Position numbers and translations under genes: made by a program | Shown here: one piece after another, positions 38,301-50,194 of the stretch | Layout: the number at the start of each line of letters is the position of its first letter | Position numbering within the stretch: position 1 is the stretch's first letter | Notes under the pieces: model-generated | The model's input: the letters and a program-made list of their open reading frames with translations, nothing else | What the model was told of the DNA's origin: nothing | Databases searched by the model: none | Source of the DNA: Volvox africanus | Taxonomy: Eukaryota > Chlorophyta > Chlorophyceae > Chlamydomonadales > Volvocaceae | Assembly (NCBI GenBank): GCA_030268105.1 | Contig: BSDZ01000024.1 | Location: 682,001 to 746,000, forward strand | Length of the DNA: 64,000 nucleotides | Direction of reading: 5' to 3'

Positions 38301-40371
38301 TATTAAGTTAGGACATCTGCAGGGGTAGGGGGCCGAAAGGGAAAGGTGCCGATCGACCTATCTTTCTAGATACAGGTGAATGAACGTTTTCAGAAAGACA
38401 CCGACATCTCTTTATAGCCTTCACTACATCCCTTTATAGCCTTCACTACATCCCTTTATAGCCTTCACTACATCCCTTTATAGCCTTCACTACATCCCTT
38501 TATAGCCTTCACTACATCTCTTTATAGCCTTCAATACATCTCTTTATAGCCTTCATTACCGGTGTGATGTGAGAGAACGTGTGCGAGGGGCCGGTCCCTC
38601 ATTTCAAGCCCTCAGGTGTCTTGATTCGCTGGTCCTCCGCTAGCCCCCAGGTACTGAACTTCTACGTGCAACAGCGGCCGGGTAATGCTGACCTGGCTGC
38701 GTCACTCAAGGGTACTGGCGTATTGGCATCCTTATCGGTCCTGTTTGCGGCGGCGGGGGCGCTGCCTGGCGCGGAGCCGCTGCGGTCCGCGGCACTGTGT
38801 TGCGCGGCAAGCGGGAGAGAGCTGCACGCCTGGATGTTGGCGGTGCCCGGAGTGGACAGGACGCTTGCGGGTATGGAGGGATGGCTTTCTTCGGTTGGGT
38901 CCCCGGGCCTCCTTAATGCCGATATCTAGATTCGGATTCCTCATCCTCGAGCTTCAATCAGACATTTTACAGTATCCTAGAAGCAGTGGTGTGGTAAAGG
39001 TATCAGTCGGTTTATAAATATATGTGTGTAGGATAGGGGGGTACATCACCCGTGGCCACTAACCTGGCAGTCCCTACCTTCCCCGGTGTTTCGGGGCACC
39101 CTCATCCAGTCTCCCATGCCGACTTCTCCGAAATCAGTGGTTTTCCCAGGTTCAGCACCCACCACCAGCATCAGCAAATATATGTATATCGGTCTTATAT
39201 CGATCTTATCAGTCTGGGAAATCAGTCGGTGAATCTACACTATATTATACATATCCATAGCTCTCAGCTATGGATATGTATAATATAGTGTAGATAACCA
39301 CCCTTGGCGTCGAGGTTGGTTTGAGACGGTGGATAGCTGCCATGTGAGTCTGGAGCGGCTGTTACGGCGCTGACCTTCACATGTAGAAGGTGGATTTGTT
39401 ATGGAAGCTATGGGCGCAATGTTTCCGCATGCACTGGCCTCTGATTACCGCCCCGACAAGCCAGTCAGCGTCAAGGTGTCGCAGTATACCACACCTCTAC
39501 GGCCAGCGTCGATTCCCAAACGATCCCTCAGACGTATAACTGTATGAGACAGGCAATGATATTCAGGCCGTTGCACATGTACCACTCGTGTTGAAGTTAG
39601 CTTCCAGCAGCTTGAAGCCTAGCAAAGGATATATGGTGGAGCCCATAGCGGAGCCTATAAGGATTCATCTACTTGGTATAATTTAGCACATCGGCAATTC
39701 ATCTATGCATGTTGTGGCAGTGGAAATGACTTAATGATACGGTTGCACGTCAACATCGCATGGAGTATGCCTGTCTCCCTGTCCCTGCAGCGCCGCCCTT
39801 CCAAGAGGGTGGCCCTCACGAGGCTCACGGGGCTGTTTGGGAGCTACTGGGCAACGACGGATCCAGCTCGCTGGCGCTGAGTATCCTGGCTGGAGGCGCT
39901 GCAACTGAGAAGGCCGTCCGGGTGCACGCTCTGCTGCAGCTGCTGGCCAAAGCGGCTGCGTGCCGAGGCGGCCGGGGCCCCGGATGCAGCGGCTTATGGA
40001 GCCCCGCTGTGGAGCGATCGTTGCAGGATCTCTCCGCGGCGCTGCGGCAGGAGCAAGCAGGCGGTGCAGCGGCAGTGTCTGGGAGGATTGCCAGCGAGGG
40101 CTTGGGGCGTGGCAGAGGGGCTGCGGCTGGGAATGAGAGTATGACCGAAGCAGTGGAACTGCAAAATGAGATGGCTGCGGCTGACCAGGATGGGAATCAG
40201 GGCGAAGAGGTAAAGGATGAAGTTGAGGACGAAGATGAGAAAGAGAAGCTGCATCTGCTGGACCCCACAGCGCTGCAGCGACGGCGCGCGCGACAGTTGC
40301 ATCCGGCTTGCTGGCGCATTCTAAAGCAACTTCTCACGTCAAGCGTTGGATGTTCAAGCAAAACGGATTAA
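35351..40371 (+). CDS. Unrecognised poly-Q, helical-repeat protein
   Basis: Model: 35351-35551, 35634-35677, 35815 to about 36862, 37122-37508, 37775-38119, 38651-38870 and 39791-40371, about 941 residues. All joins keep phase, but the donor at 36862 (GTTCCA) is unusual and that exon may end elsewhere. The N-terminal exons have ordinary globular composition (RAAFTSAIVAALRDLEKRIPP). They are followed by a Ser/Ala/Gly-rich region, 36 consecutive Gln (36506-36613) and an acidic patch (DEDDEDFVYEDLE). The second half is Leu/Ala-rich and helical (ELLQGVFQLLRALGAHRH, ELQPLLHAYVGLVADRI, RVHALLQLLAKAAA), resembling armadillo/HEAT or pentatricopeptide-type solenoids without matching one clearly. It ends with a Glu/Asp/Lys-rich segment. 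Function unknown. Confidence 0.6.
36506..36613 (+). repeat. Poly-glutamine CAG/CAA tract (36 codons)
   Basis: Mixed CAA and CAG codons in frame with the gene at 35351-40371. The mirror frames give Ser/Asn and poly-Leu shadows. Confidence 0.9.
38239..38291 (+). repeat. TTCATC/TTC/TGC microsatellite
   Basis: Pyrimidine-rich trinucleotide and hexanucleotide runs inside an intron of the 35351-40371 gene. Confidence 0.75.
38407..38560 (+). repeat. 22-bp tandem repeat, seven copies
   Basis: The unit CCCTTTATAGCCTTCACTACAT is repeated head to tail. The first copy and the last two have single-base changes (CTCTTTATAG, TCAATACAT, TCATTACC). It sits in the intron between exons ending at 38119 and beginning at 38651. 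Confidence 0.9.
39023..39172 (+). repeat. 150-bp dispersed repeat, copy 1
   Basis: Nearly identical to 50195-50344, same orientation. The difference I can see is CATGCCGAC here against CATGTCGAC there. It lies in the intron between the exons ending at 38870 and beginning at 39791. Both copies start in a TGTGTGTAGGAT context and end at CACCAGCATC. Confidence 0.85.
39233..39295. repeat. Perfect inverted repeat, 30-bp arms, 3-bp loop
   Basis: Left arm 39233-39262 and right arm 39266-39295 are exact reverse complements around the loop CTC. The arms are AT-rich (ACTATATTATACATATCC core). It lies in the same intron as repeat copy 1, 61 bp downstream of it. Confidence 0.93.
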
Positions 40372-40568
40372 CACAACAGTGGTTGTGTTCCACGAATATT
40401 CCATTTCTCGGTTCCTGTCGGCATCCTCGACAATTGGCTTGTAACCGCCACCAGAAACGAACGGTGTAACCGCTTCTGCTTTATTAATACAAATTGCCTT
40501 GGATTGCCTCGGAATCCTCGGAATCATTGAAAATAAACATCGTAACCATGCCATATTAAAATTTTAGT

Positions 40569-40573
40569 TGTAA
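40569..40573 (+). terminator. TGTAA, possible polyadenylation signal of the upstream gene
   Basis: About 200 bp after the stop at 40371 and immediately before the ATG at 40575 of the next gene. If it is used, the two transcription units abut or overlap. Confidence 0.35.
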
Positions 40574-40574
40574 C

Positions 40575-43287
40575 ATGATGGCCTCATCAGTAAATGGCGA
40601 CGGATACTTCCCCCTCGCAACGCCCACGCGCAGCAGCTTACGACAACCAGGGAGCCGGGCTTTTACAGGAACGACCAGTTCAGTTCGTTTTTTCGGTATT
40701 ACCCACGATGGCGACGCAGACGGTGAACAGACCTCAGGAGTTGGTCCTATACAAGGGCGGAGCTCTATCGCAATAAAGCAAGCAATCTTCCAAAAATATT
40801 TTAATGAGTTCACGACGTATCCTTTAATGCTATTAAATGTGCCCCAGCAAAGCGCACCCGGAAACTCTCGAGCCAACTCTCTTGCACGCAAGGGCGCAAA
40901 AGACGAAACTAGTGCATCCTCGGCACGTTATGGAAATTACATCAAAGCAGGCGCTGCTCGGGCACCGCTGTTATCGACGCATGTGCCATCTGACTATGCG
41001 CCGAGCAAGCCCCGCTGGGCTACAAGTAAGCGTCCAAAAGGAGTTAGGCAAAAGGTAAACACGAATACGCATTTGTGTGGCGTACGCAGATCATAACTTG
41101 CCCCGGTTTCGCAGGGAGCCGACGGCGAGTATGGTAGCGGCCCTCTGCACACGGCGACGAAAGCCGTCGCAACAGATGGGAGCCTGAAGAGTCATTTAAG
41201 CTCATTTGAAACCCTTCTAGCAAAACAGTGGACCAACAAGGAAGTGCAGCAAGCTCAGGTACGTAAGCAGGTTTGCGTGCATTACTGGACGGCGATTTAG
41301 GATGTGAATATTATTTATCTGAAAGTATGAATTGACTTCTTACACGCAGATAGTTTGATTTCTGGGCAGGTTTAGCAGCTGGCGTTGCTACAGCCGGCCA
41401 AGTTCGCGACAACCCGCCCGCAATCTCAGTCATGTTCATTCCCCTCGCTGCTTCCCCTCCTTTTCCTGGATCCGCAGACTCACGGTTTTTTTCGGCGCCT
41501 GATTCCCCATTTGGGTGTGGAGCGCCTGCAAGGCCCCGTCGCGCTGCTTCTCGCTCGCTGCGCGCGGCTTCGCCCTGCAATACTACTGCCGCTCGTCCAG
41601 CATTTATGTGCGGTGTTACCACTCCTTATCAATAGTCCCCGCCAGGACGTCCGTCAGGTGCCTGGGCCGAGCCTGCACGCCTGTGTGTTGGGAAGGGGAA
41701 AAGGGCATGACAGGCGCGCCTGTGTGTTCGTGTGCCTACTAACAGCAACCCGATAATGCGGCTTCATCAGCGTTCTGGCCCCCGCCATCCTGTCCCTTCG
41801 CGCCCCGACTCCACTTCCGCTCAATCCTTCCCAGGCGGGGTTGTGCCTGCTGGGGCTGCTGGGGCGGGCAGCCATCGCCGGTCCCTCGCAGCTGCCGTCC
41901 GCGATCCTCACGACACCACGGCTGATAGATGCGCTGGCGGAGCGAGCTGGGGAGGTGAACTTTGATGCGCTGTGGGCAGTGCGGGAGCTGGCGGCGGATA
42001 GGGAAGGGGTGTCCACCCTGGAGCGTTGCGGCGCATTGCAGGCTGTGTGCCGGACTCTCAAGCAAATTGTCGTGGCCGCCTCGGCGGCGGCGGCCGCGGC
42101 GGCGGCATCGGCATCGGCACCGCCCGCCGGTGATACCGAGGCCGACAGGGCCGAGGAAGATGGCAAGGAAACTGGAGGCGACTATGAGGCGTGGAGAAGC
42201 CGTGGACCCTGTCACAGGAGGCCGACAGGCAAGGGGCAAGCGGCGGCGTCTGGGGCTGCTGTCTGTGTGGGCGATCAGAAGGAGAGAGGCTCGAGGAGGG
42301 CGGGGGTCACGGCTGGTGGCGAGGTGGTGGAGCTGGCGGCCAGTGGGGTGCTCGTGGCAGGTGAGCGGGGGCACTGCGCAATTGAGGGGCCACCGAGGGG
42401 CGAGTGGGCGAGTGGCGATCGCCTTCCGCAGGAAGACCGCCTCGCAGTGCTCACATGTTTAGCTTCAGTTGCTGGTAAGTACACTTGTTGAGAGTTCAAA
42501 CCAGCTCAGCATTTGGAAAAATACGTGAGTTCTACCATAAACTCAGTTAACTAACAGCGTCGCGCATGTGTGTGCCTGTATCTGTGTGTCTGTGTGTCTG
42601 TGCGTCTGTGTGTGTGTGTCTGTGCGTGTGCCTGTGTGTCTGTGTGTTTGTGTATGGATGCATATCTACGTAGAGTGCCTGGCGGCTTTCAGCACCGACC
42701 ACTCCGCCGTCTTACTGATGTGTGACAGCCAGAAGGTACCCAGCAAGTGGGCAACTCCGGAGCGCAACCGGGTTCCGGAGCGCCTCATCTCCCTGCTGCT
42801 CCTCACGGGGACAGCCCTCGATATGGGGACGCAGGATGAAGGAAACGAGGACAGCGGACAGCGACAGGGGCGGCATGGCGATGGCCGGGCCGGATCTGGA
42901 TCTGGATCTGGATCTGGATCTAGATCTATGGGCCGCGGCTCAAGTGAAGGCGCCAAAGCGGCTGAGGGGGTCCGCCAAGAGTCTCCAGCAACTCCCAAGC
43001 CGTCAGTAAGAGCCGCCCCGGTAGCTGCCGTGTCTTCTGGTAGGGGTTGTACGGTAAGAAGGAGCGAGGACGTGTATTCGGAGGACTTCACACCTGAGGA
43101 GGACGAGCAGGGCGGCGAAGCGGCACGTGGTGTGGCAGGGGAGAGGGGAGGCAGAGGGGGAGCAGGCGGCGGCGGCGGCGGGTGCGAGTTGAGGCGGAGC
43201 GGCATCAGGGAGGGGGAACGCAGCAGCATCGGTGTAAAGGGAGGCGTTGAACAAGGGACCGCTCCCAATGGCCGCGGCAGCGGTGGC

Positions 43288-43324
<37 letters not shown>

Positions 43325-46300
43325 GGCGAAGAAAGGATCACGAGGTATGCGACTGCGGGCTTAGTTGATAAGTAAGACCTGGTATGGGTCCGTTACAAGA
43401 AACTCCCTAGTCAGTCAGTCAGTCAGTCAGTCAGTCAGAGGTTTGGCCGGTCAGGATGAGACTCATGATGGGATCAAAAGTATACTTACTATCTTTCAAC
43501 GTTCTCCCTTTCTGTGCCGTACTGAAAGGAGGGACGGTAAATGGGTTTACTTGCGAAACGTTTCCATCCTGCCTCGTTCGGGGCCTTACGGGCTCGGGAA
43601 GCTGGTAACATAACATTCCAAAAAAGTTATTCTTTCACATAAAACGTTCGAAGTCCCATCGAGTCATGATAAGCTTTACACAGGTAACATCCGATGGCGA
43701 GGTGCTGCAACGGTGGCAAAGCGGCGGTTGAGACACATTTTCACACAACGCTCAATGTTTGCGTCTTCCCACCCCATTTGCGTCTCGGGACCACAGCAGG
43801 CAGACCCGCGGGTCAGTTTTGTGCGTAAAGCCCGAAGGCAGCTGCATGACGCGCTGCTCCGGAGTTTGTACGCCATTGCTTCAAGCGGCCACTGCCAGAA
43901 GCCGCAGCAGGTGGGGCTTTAACCTTGTCTCTAGCTGGGAGGTGGTCGCTCCAGTTATTCGTTGGGAGTTGGCGTTTTACGTTCAAAAGGCTTTGCAGGA
44001 AAAGTGAATGGAACCTCTGCTGGGATTTTACTAATAACAGCACAACAACACGTGACACAGAGGTACATGTCAGACGACACAAAAGAAAGCCGATATGGGC
44101 AAACAGTTAACGGCTTCTGTTAATCTGCATTTATTTTGAATCTGGCTCGGTCTGGTTTGGCCCGGTCGGGCACTGTGATTCGGCCCCCGGTGCTCGTCTT
44201 TGGAGGGCAAGTCGCCCACAGTGTAACACCCCGTTATAAATACATACATACATACAGACAGACATGTATGGCATGAATTAACCCCCCAACTTCACCGCTG
44301 CTGTTGCGGCAGCTCGATACGGCAGCTAGAGCAGTTCTTCATCTCGCGTGCCTTTTGCAATTGGCGAGAGAACATCTTTGGAAGTTGCTGCTTGAAACCC
44401 CACAGACGGACAGACAAACAGACAGATTGCGCCGATTTGATTCTCGATACCACCCCGAATAGCCCAGCTTGTGATCGTGCAGCTCAGAGAGATCGTCGCT
44501 TTCCCCCCGTTGGGCCTTATGCCCGAAAGCAGTGATCCTCCCGCGTTGCTCCATCCCGCACCAGGGGTGATCGCGCATCACATCACATCACATTGCGTCG
44601 CGTCGCGTCGTGTCGCGGCCTCGCATTCGCATTTGCATTTTGCAGGTGGTTCAGGAGGCATTACGTGACGCGGGGGATGTGGCCATGGAGCAACTGGCGG
44701 CCGTGCTGAAGGGACGCCAGCGGACGCAGCCAGGAGTGGCGGACGCTGCCGCCAAGGTCAGCCGGCGCGTCGAATATCGACCTATTGCTTAAATTATTAC
44801 GATATTTACATAGACTATTCATATTCCATATGTACATCTCTTTAAAAATAATCATTAAAGTGTTTAAATTTCCAGGATCCAGAAAGCTGATGGGTGCCTT
44901 CCCCCTATCGTTTCGCTGTTTATGGCGCTTTTTGCGATGTTAGCCGAGTTGATAATCTGTTGCAAAGGACTCAATGTTTTTTGTCCTTCTGGGACTTCGC
45001 TCCGCTCCCCTCCACGTCACCACCATCTTCCGCAGGAGTTCCCCAGCCTGGCGGCCTGCTGTGCCGCGTCCTACCTGTTGTGGCTCGTTGCTTCGGGCGA
45101 CTTTAGCCCCTCTGAGGCATCGGAGCTTAACATAGTGAGGGCGCGCATGGCAAAAGAGGCGCCGAAGCCGCTCGAACATGATGCGGACACCGCCACGGCT
45201 GCTGCCGCCGCTGCCGCTGGCGGCGGCAGCCGCTACGCCGCAAGTGGCTTCGGCGTCGTACAAGCCGTTTCGGAGCTTCTGTTGGTCCATCTTCCGGTCT
45301 GGCGGAATCCCGACTTTGGCGACTGCGTGCCGGCCGTCGGTACGACACTGCCGCCGCCGCCGCTGCCGGCAGCGATGAGCGTGGATAGAAAGTATGGTGA
45401 TGGCAGCGGTGGCAGCATTACCGCCGACGGCACGGTGGCACCTCGCGGTGGCGCTGCCGCCGGCGCTGAGCCTACGCCACGGCTGGCCCTTCAGTACGGC
45501 GCTGGCGGCAGCGGCGTATCAAACGGCGCTACAATCCCGAGGTCCACTACTGCGTCCCCCAAAACGGCGGGCAATTCTGAGGATGCGGGCGGAGGCAGGA
45601 ACATATCAACGCCGCAGACGCGGACACCACATACGGCTGAAGCGCAACCAACCGACCCAAGGGTCGCGCACGGTGGCGACGGCGATGCCCCGACGACGGT
45701 GCGGCGGGTGGTGCCCCCGCTGGCCCTCAGCTCCACGACTGGGTTGCTTCTAACCCCGCGGGACAACCGGCTGGTGGCCTGCAGTGCAGCCTCACCGCAG
45801 GAGGTGCGTGCCGGTAGTGGCGTCCTAGATTTCCTTGAGCGTACGGACTGAGATATTTCCCTGGGATATTTCCTGGGACATTTTTCTGGGATATATTCTC
45901 GGGATATTTCCCAAGTTATTTCCTGGGATGTTTTTTTGAGACATATGAAGAAATGAGCCGGAGAGAGATCCTGTGCGTGTGGGGGAGGATGGTTCGGTTG
46001 CAATTGTTACTTAAGTGAAGCACTACTGCTTGCTCTCCATTCACAAAACATTTGAAGCTGTTTCGGGCTTGACCTTACCTTGACCGGATGCATTTTTGCA
46101 TGCGTGTCGTACTGTGTCGTGCAGAGGTACGGACGCAGCGACAGCAGCGACGATGACTTGGCGGGCAGAATGAGGAGGAACGACAGCAGCGCCACGGCAG
46201 ATCACCTCAATACGACACAAGATCTGGATCTGAGCAACGTCATCGATAGCAGTGTGGAACTTACGGTGTGTACGGCGTACAAGTGTACAATTACGGCACT

Positions 46301-49300
46301 TCGGGTAGAAACTGCAGATGTGTTGACTAGGTACGAAAGCAGAGTTTAGTTAGACGGTATAAGTGTGTTTATTAAACTCGTTAGCATTGTTTGATTCTCA
46401 AATTTAAAACTTGTGTTTCCATCTTCAGATTATTCATTTCCAACGAGTAGATTTCGTTGCTCTTGGTCCCACTGTGCTGGTATTGCTACCTCCCTTTAAT
46501 AACCGTGCAGGGGAAGGAGCAGCTGATGCGAATGATCTCGGCGGCGGGATCTGCACTATTGAAGGAAGGGGAGTTGGGACCCGGGGAAGAAGGCCGTGAG
46601 GGAGTGGCTTCGGAGCAAAAGGAGCCCAGCGCGGAACTCACGCAGGGGGCTGGCCCCGATGGTGAATTAGCAGACGGCAGTGCCGCGGCCGTCAGCCTGA
46701 CGGCAGCGCCGCAGGGTGCAACCGCAACTGCTGTACCTAGTGACGGACCGACCCATGGGCCTGTTGATCGCGCCGCGTCACCCTGGGATGAACGTGACGC
46801 CGTCGCAGCGTCGGGCTGCACGCCGCTGGATGCTCCAGCCAGTGGCGGTGGCGGCGACTCCAGTGGCGGCGGCGGCGGCGGCGCTGCCCGCTTGCCACCG
46901 CTGACGGTGGCCCGCCCGACGGCGCTGATACTGCCCACAGACCTCGCAGTCCGCAGAGCGCTGTCGCCACCGCCGCCACCGCGACCATCAGTTGTACCGA
47001 CGCTGACGACGTGGTTGAGGGCCGTACGATTTGTGCGACAACAGCATAGATGTGAGTCGTCGCCGAATGCAGCGCAGGTCCAGGAGCTCCAGACATGTTG
47101 CGTGGGGCTGCTGGCTGCGATTTCTCTCAGCGCTGGCGGATGCCGGGCTGTGTGTTCCCAGCCGAATCTACTGCCGTACATTGCGTCATTGCTTGAGCTA
47201 CCGGATGTGAGCGCCGGCGATGCCGCGACGTCCTCCTCTCCAGCAGCGGCAGCGTTAGGGAGCAGCGGCCAGGAGCTAAGGTGGGTGCTGTTGCCAAAAA
47301 CTCGAACATATTCCGGTTAGTTGGCTCAAGTACGATTGTGGTAATAATGTTTCGTCGTAATAATCGTAACGCAGTAATGTACGTCATTCAATTTGTCCGT
47401 ATTACCATTGCCTTTTGTCTGGGGCCCAGACTAGCATTTACTTCTTCTGTTTACTACCTGATGTTGTTGGTTCTATATTGATATTCAGTATTAACCGTTA
47501 TGTGCGCTGTGAAGCAGCAGTGTTGAGTTCGGCTTTATCTGTAATGGCAGTGAAGACCAACGTTCCCTGGATCACACACACACAGACACACACGTTATTG
47601 CAACTCTCTTTCTCTCTCCTCCGTTCTCTCTTCCTCCTCTTTCTCCCTCTACAACACACACACACACACACACACACGCAGACATACCCACCTCACCGTT
47701 ATGCACGAATACGTAAACACTCACAGCACCCTACCCTATCCCACTGCCGTTCCCACCCCACTGCTCACCCCACCCCACTGCCCTTCCCACCCTGCAGGCT
47801 ACAGCTTCTTGCTCTGTTGACCAATCTCAGTCTTCATGGGGAGGGAGCAGCGGCCCTCACCACAGTCGTATCCAGCGCCTCCTCCCGGCCCCTGGGCGAG
47901 GGTCTGTACGGCACCGCTGCGGGGGCCACCCGCCTCATCTCGGAGAGCACCAACAGCTGGCGACTGGGGGCAACACTTCTGGAGGTGAGGGAGGGAGCGG
48001 GAGGAGAGAGAGGCGATGAGGGAGTGGAAGGGAGGGCCCTAACCTCCAAAACCCTAACACCCACCCCTAATTATAAAAAACATTTCCCTTAATATAATAT
48101 AATATAATATAATATAATATAATATAATATAATATGATATGATATGATATGATATGATATGATATGATATAATATAATATAATATAATATAATATAATAT
48201 AATATAATATAATATAATATAATATAATATAATATAATATAATATAATATAATATAATATAATATAATATAATATAATATAATATAATATAATATAATAT
48301 AATATAATATAATATAATATAATATAATATAATATAATATAATATAATATAATATAATATAATATAATATAATATAATATAATAAATATAGTTTAATTTA
48401 ATCATGTACTATCTCTTCATTGTGATGGCTAATGCGTCGATTCGTATCCATTTTCCACAGGCGTGCTTCACCGTCATGACCAACATCCACCGCTCACAAG
48501 CGGCTTTGCAGCTGGAGGCGGACCACAGCTCTGGCGAGCCAAGGGACAGCTTCCGGCTGGCGGCGGAGGCGCTGCGGGTGCCACTGGCCCCAAACATCGG
48601 CGTCGTCGACCAAACCCGAATCCGCGCTGCCGCCGCACGTTGCCTGGACTCCGCCATCGCAGCATATGAAGGTGTGGGGCGCTCGCTAGCGCCTCGGCGT
48701 CCGAGCGGCATCATCCGCGATCCTTCCGTCAGGACACGATCCCGTCGGAACCCCACCGCTACCACAGCAACGGCGGAGGAGAAAGCCGTGATCACTGAGC
48801 TGGTTTGGCTCCTGGCCGGTGGTGCAGCAGTCGCTAACGGCTGCGGATGCGCCGTTGCCTCTGTCGCGGCTGCGGCGGAGCGTGCCGCGATCGACGCCGC
48901 TGGCGCGCTTTGGCAGTTGATGGCCAGTGGGACGGTGCATCCAGACGACGTGGTCTCAGAGCTGGAGCCGCCGTTGGTTTCAATGCTGGGCAGCACCAGG
49001 ACTGCCATGGATTCGGAGCGGCCGTCTGCAGTGCGTCTGGCGGCGCTGGGGCTGGTGTCGTGCCTGGCGCGTGGCGCGGCGGTGGCGCGGCGGCTGTGGA
49101 CGTCGCCGCTGCTGCCGGCCGTGCTGAAGACGCATGCGTTTGCGAGACGCCGCTGTGCCGACGTAAGTGCCGAGACCTGGCTGCCGGTGGTGGAGTGCGT
49201 GCGGGGCTTGTGTCAGGTGCTATGCCGTGCGTGTCACAGAATCGACCGGGGCGATGTGGTGGGTCCGGATAAGCGTGTGGACAAATGGGGCTTTACGGAG

Positions 49301-49496
49301 AGGATGCTTTCGGAGCTAAGGTGTAAACTCGAATACGACAACGACGAGGACGCGATCATGCTGGTGCCTCAGGGAGAGGAGGCGGAGGCGGGGGGGGGGA
49401 CGGGGACGGGGACGGGGAGGGGGAGGGGGAGGGGGAATAGGTGGCAGTGGGAGTGGGGATTACGAGAACGATTTTGATAATGAGGACGACGAATGA
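40575..49496 (+). CDS. Large armadillo/HEAT-like protein of unknown function
   Basis: Exons 40575-41054, 41115-41258, 41478-41657, 41835-42474, 42674-43344, about 43722-43910, 44646-44756, 45036-45803, 46125-46265, 46511-47280, 47798-47984 and 48461-49496, about 1,560 residues. Phase holds except at the sixth exon, where the best acceptor (43683) reads VTSDGEVLQRWQSGG then stops, while the good downstream frame needs a weaker acceptor. Helical, Leu/Ala-rich blocks (RLIPHLGVERLQGPVALLL, ILLPLVQHLCAVLPLL, LQLLALLTNLSLHGEG, VRLAALGLVSCLARGAAVARRL) look like armadillo/HEAT repeats, separated by long Gly/Ser/Ala-rich linkers. The last exon as read ends at 49477. A one-base shift in the G-rich tract at 49391-49440 would instead end with DYENDFDNEDDE at 49496. 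Possibly a ciliary or scaffold protein, which is only an inference. Confidence 0.6.
42893..42928 (+). repeat. GGATCT hexanucleotide repeat, coding
   Basis: Six near-perfect units encode a Gly-Ser run inside a linker of the armadillo-like protein. Confidence 0.75.
43288..43324 (+). repeat. GAT trinucleotide repeat, coding poly-Asp
   Basis: Twelve consecutive GAT codons near the end of the 42674-43344 exon. Confidence 0.85.
47652..47681 (+). repeat. CA dinucleotide repeat
   Basis: Intronic run of CA in the intron preceding exon 47798-47984, in a pyrimidine-rich context. Confidence 0.7.
48091..48384 (+). repeat. AATAT pentanucleotide microsatellite, about 294 bp
   Basis: Pure AATAT units with an internal block of GATAT units (about 48136-48170), inside the intron between 47984 and 48461. 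It creates long spurious frames of Ile/Leu/Tyr on the - strand. Confidence 0.95.
49391..49440 (+). repeat. Coding poly-G / GGGGAC / GGGGAG tract
   Basis: A run of about ten G is followed by GGGGAC and GGGGAG units, at the end of the armadillo-like CDS. It has G-quadruplex potential and is prone to length errors. Confidence 0.8.
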
Positions 49497-49927
49497 TTTC
49501 AATGGATACTCGGTCAACATCTTCCGTGATGTCACCATTGGCACGCAATGCTGAATCTTGTGAATATCTTTATTCGTCATCTTCCTTAAGGCGGTGCGAG
49601 CCAAGCCAGGCTAAGCCATGCAAGGCCAACTTTAATATCGACCGTGACCTACATAGCGCCATAACTGCCCTCGTAAAGGCGACTTTATGCGCCCCCCCCC
49701 GTCTGTCTCTACGTCCATGCATGACCGTGTGTGTGTGTGGATCGTATTTCCTTCTTTATGCAGTCCGTATCGCGTATACTTGTATATCACCCCCCTTGTG
49801 TGTGTTCACTTAGGCATTTGTAGACATACATGTACAGTCGTACACATACATGGAGTAATGATCTAACTGGTCAATGATGAATACGGGCATAAATTCATGT
49901 GCGTGCATCCAGTAGCAGGCATGGTAT

Positions 49928-49932
49928 TGTAA
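49928..49932 (+). terminator. TGTAA polyadenylation signal
   Basis: About 430 bp after the end of the armadillo-like CDS. Confidence 0.45.
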
Positions 49933-50194
49933 GAAACGCCGACTTCTGATGCCGTCCTTGAGGCGTTTTGCCACTTTGTGCCAACGCCGGCCGCAGCTGG
50001 CGTGAGCGTCAGCACCATCAACATCACCACCACTACCAGTCATGATGAATACGTCTGGTATCAAAAGATGGGTATGGCCATGTGTACGTGTCGGTACGGT
50101 GGTGAGGACTGATGATGAGAGGGGGCCCGTGCAATAGTGCAGGTGGTCAAAGGCAGCGAATGCCATCCTCCCTAACGCTCTAATAATTTATATG

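Noticed and set aside
42568..42673. N-terminal Cys/Val/Ser part of the frame 42568-43368
   Set aside because: It is a TGTGTGTC dinucleotide-type tract in an intron. The true exon starts at the acceptor at 42673.
48067..48405. 112-codon - strand frame of Ile/Leu/Tyr
   Set aside because: Pure translation of the AATAT microsatellite, 5-bp period over 15 bp.
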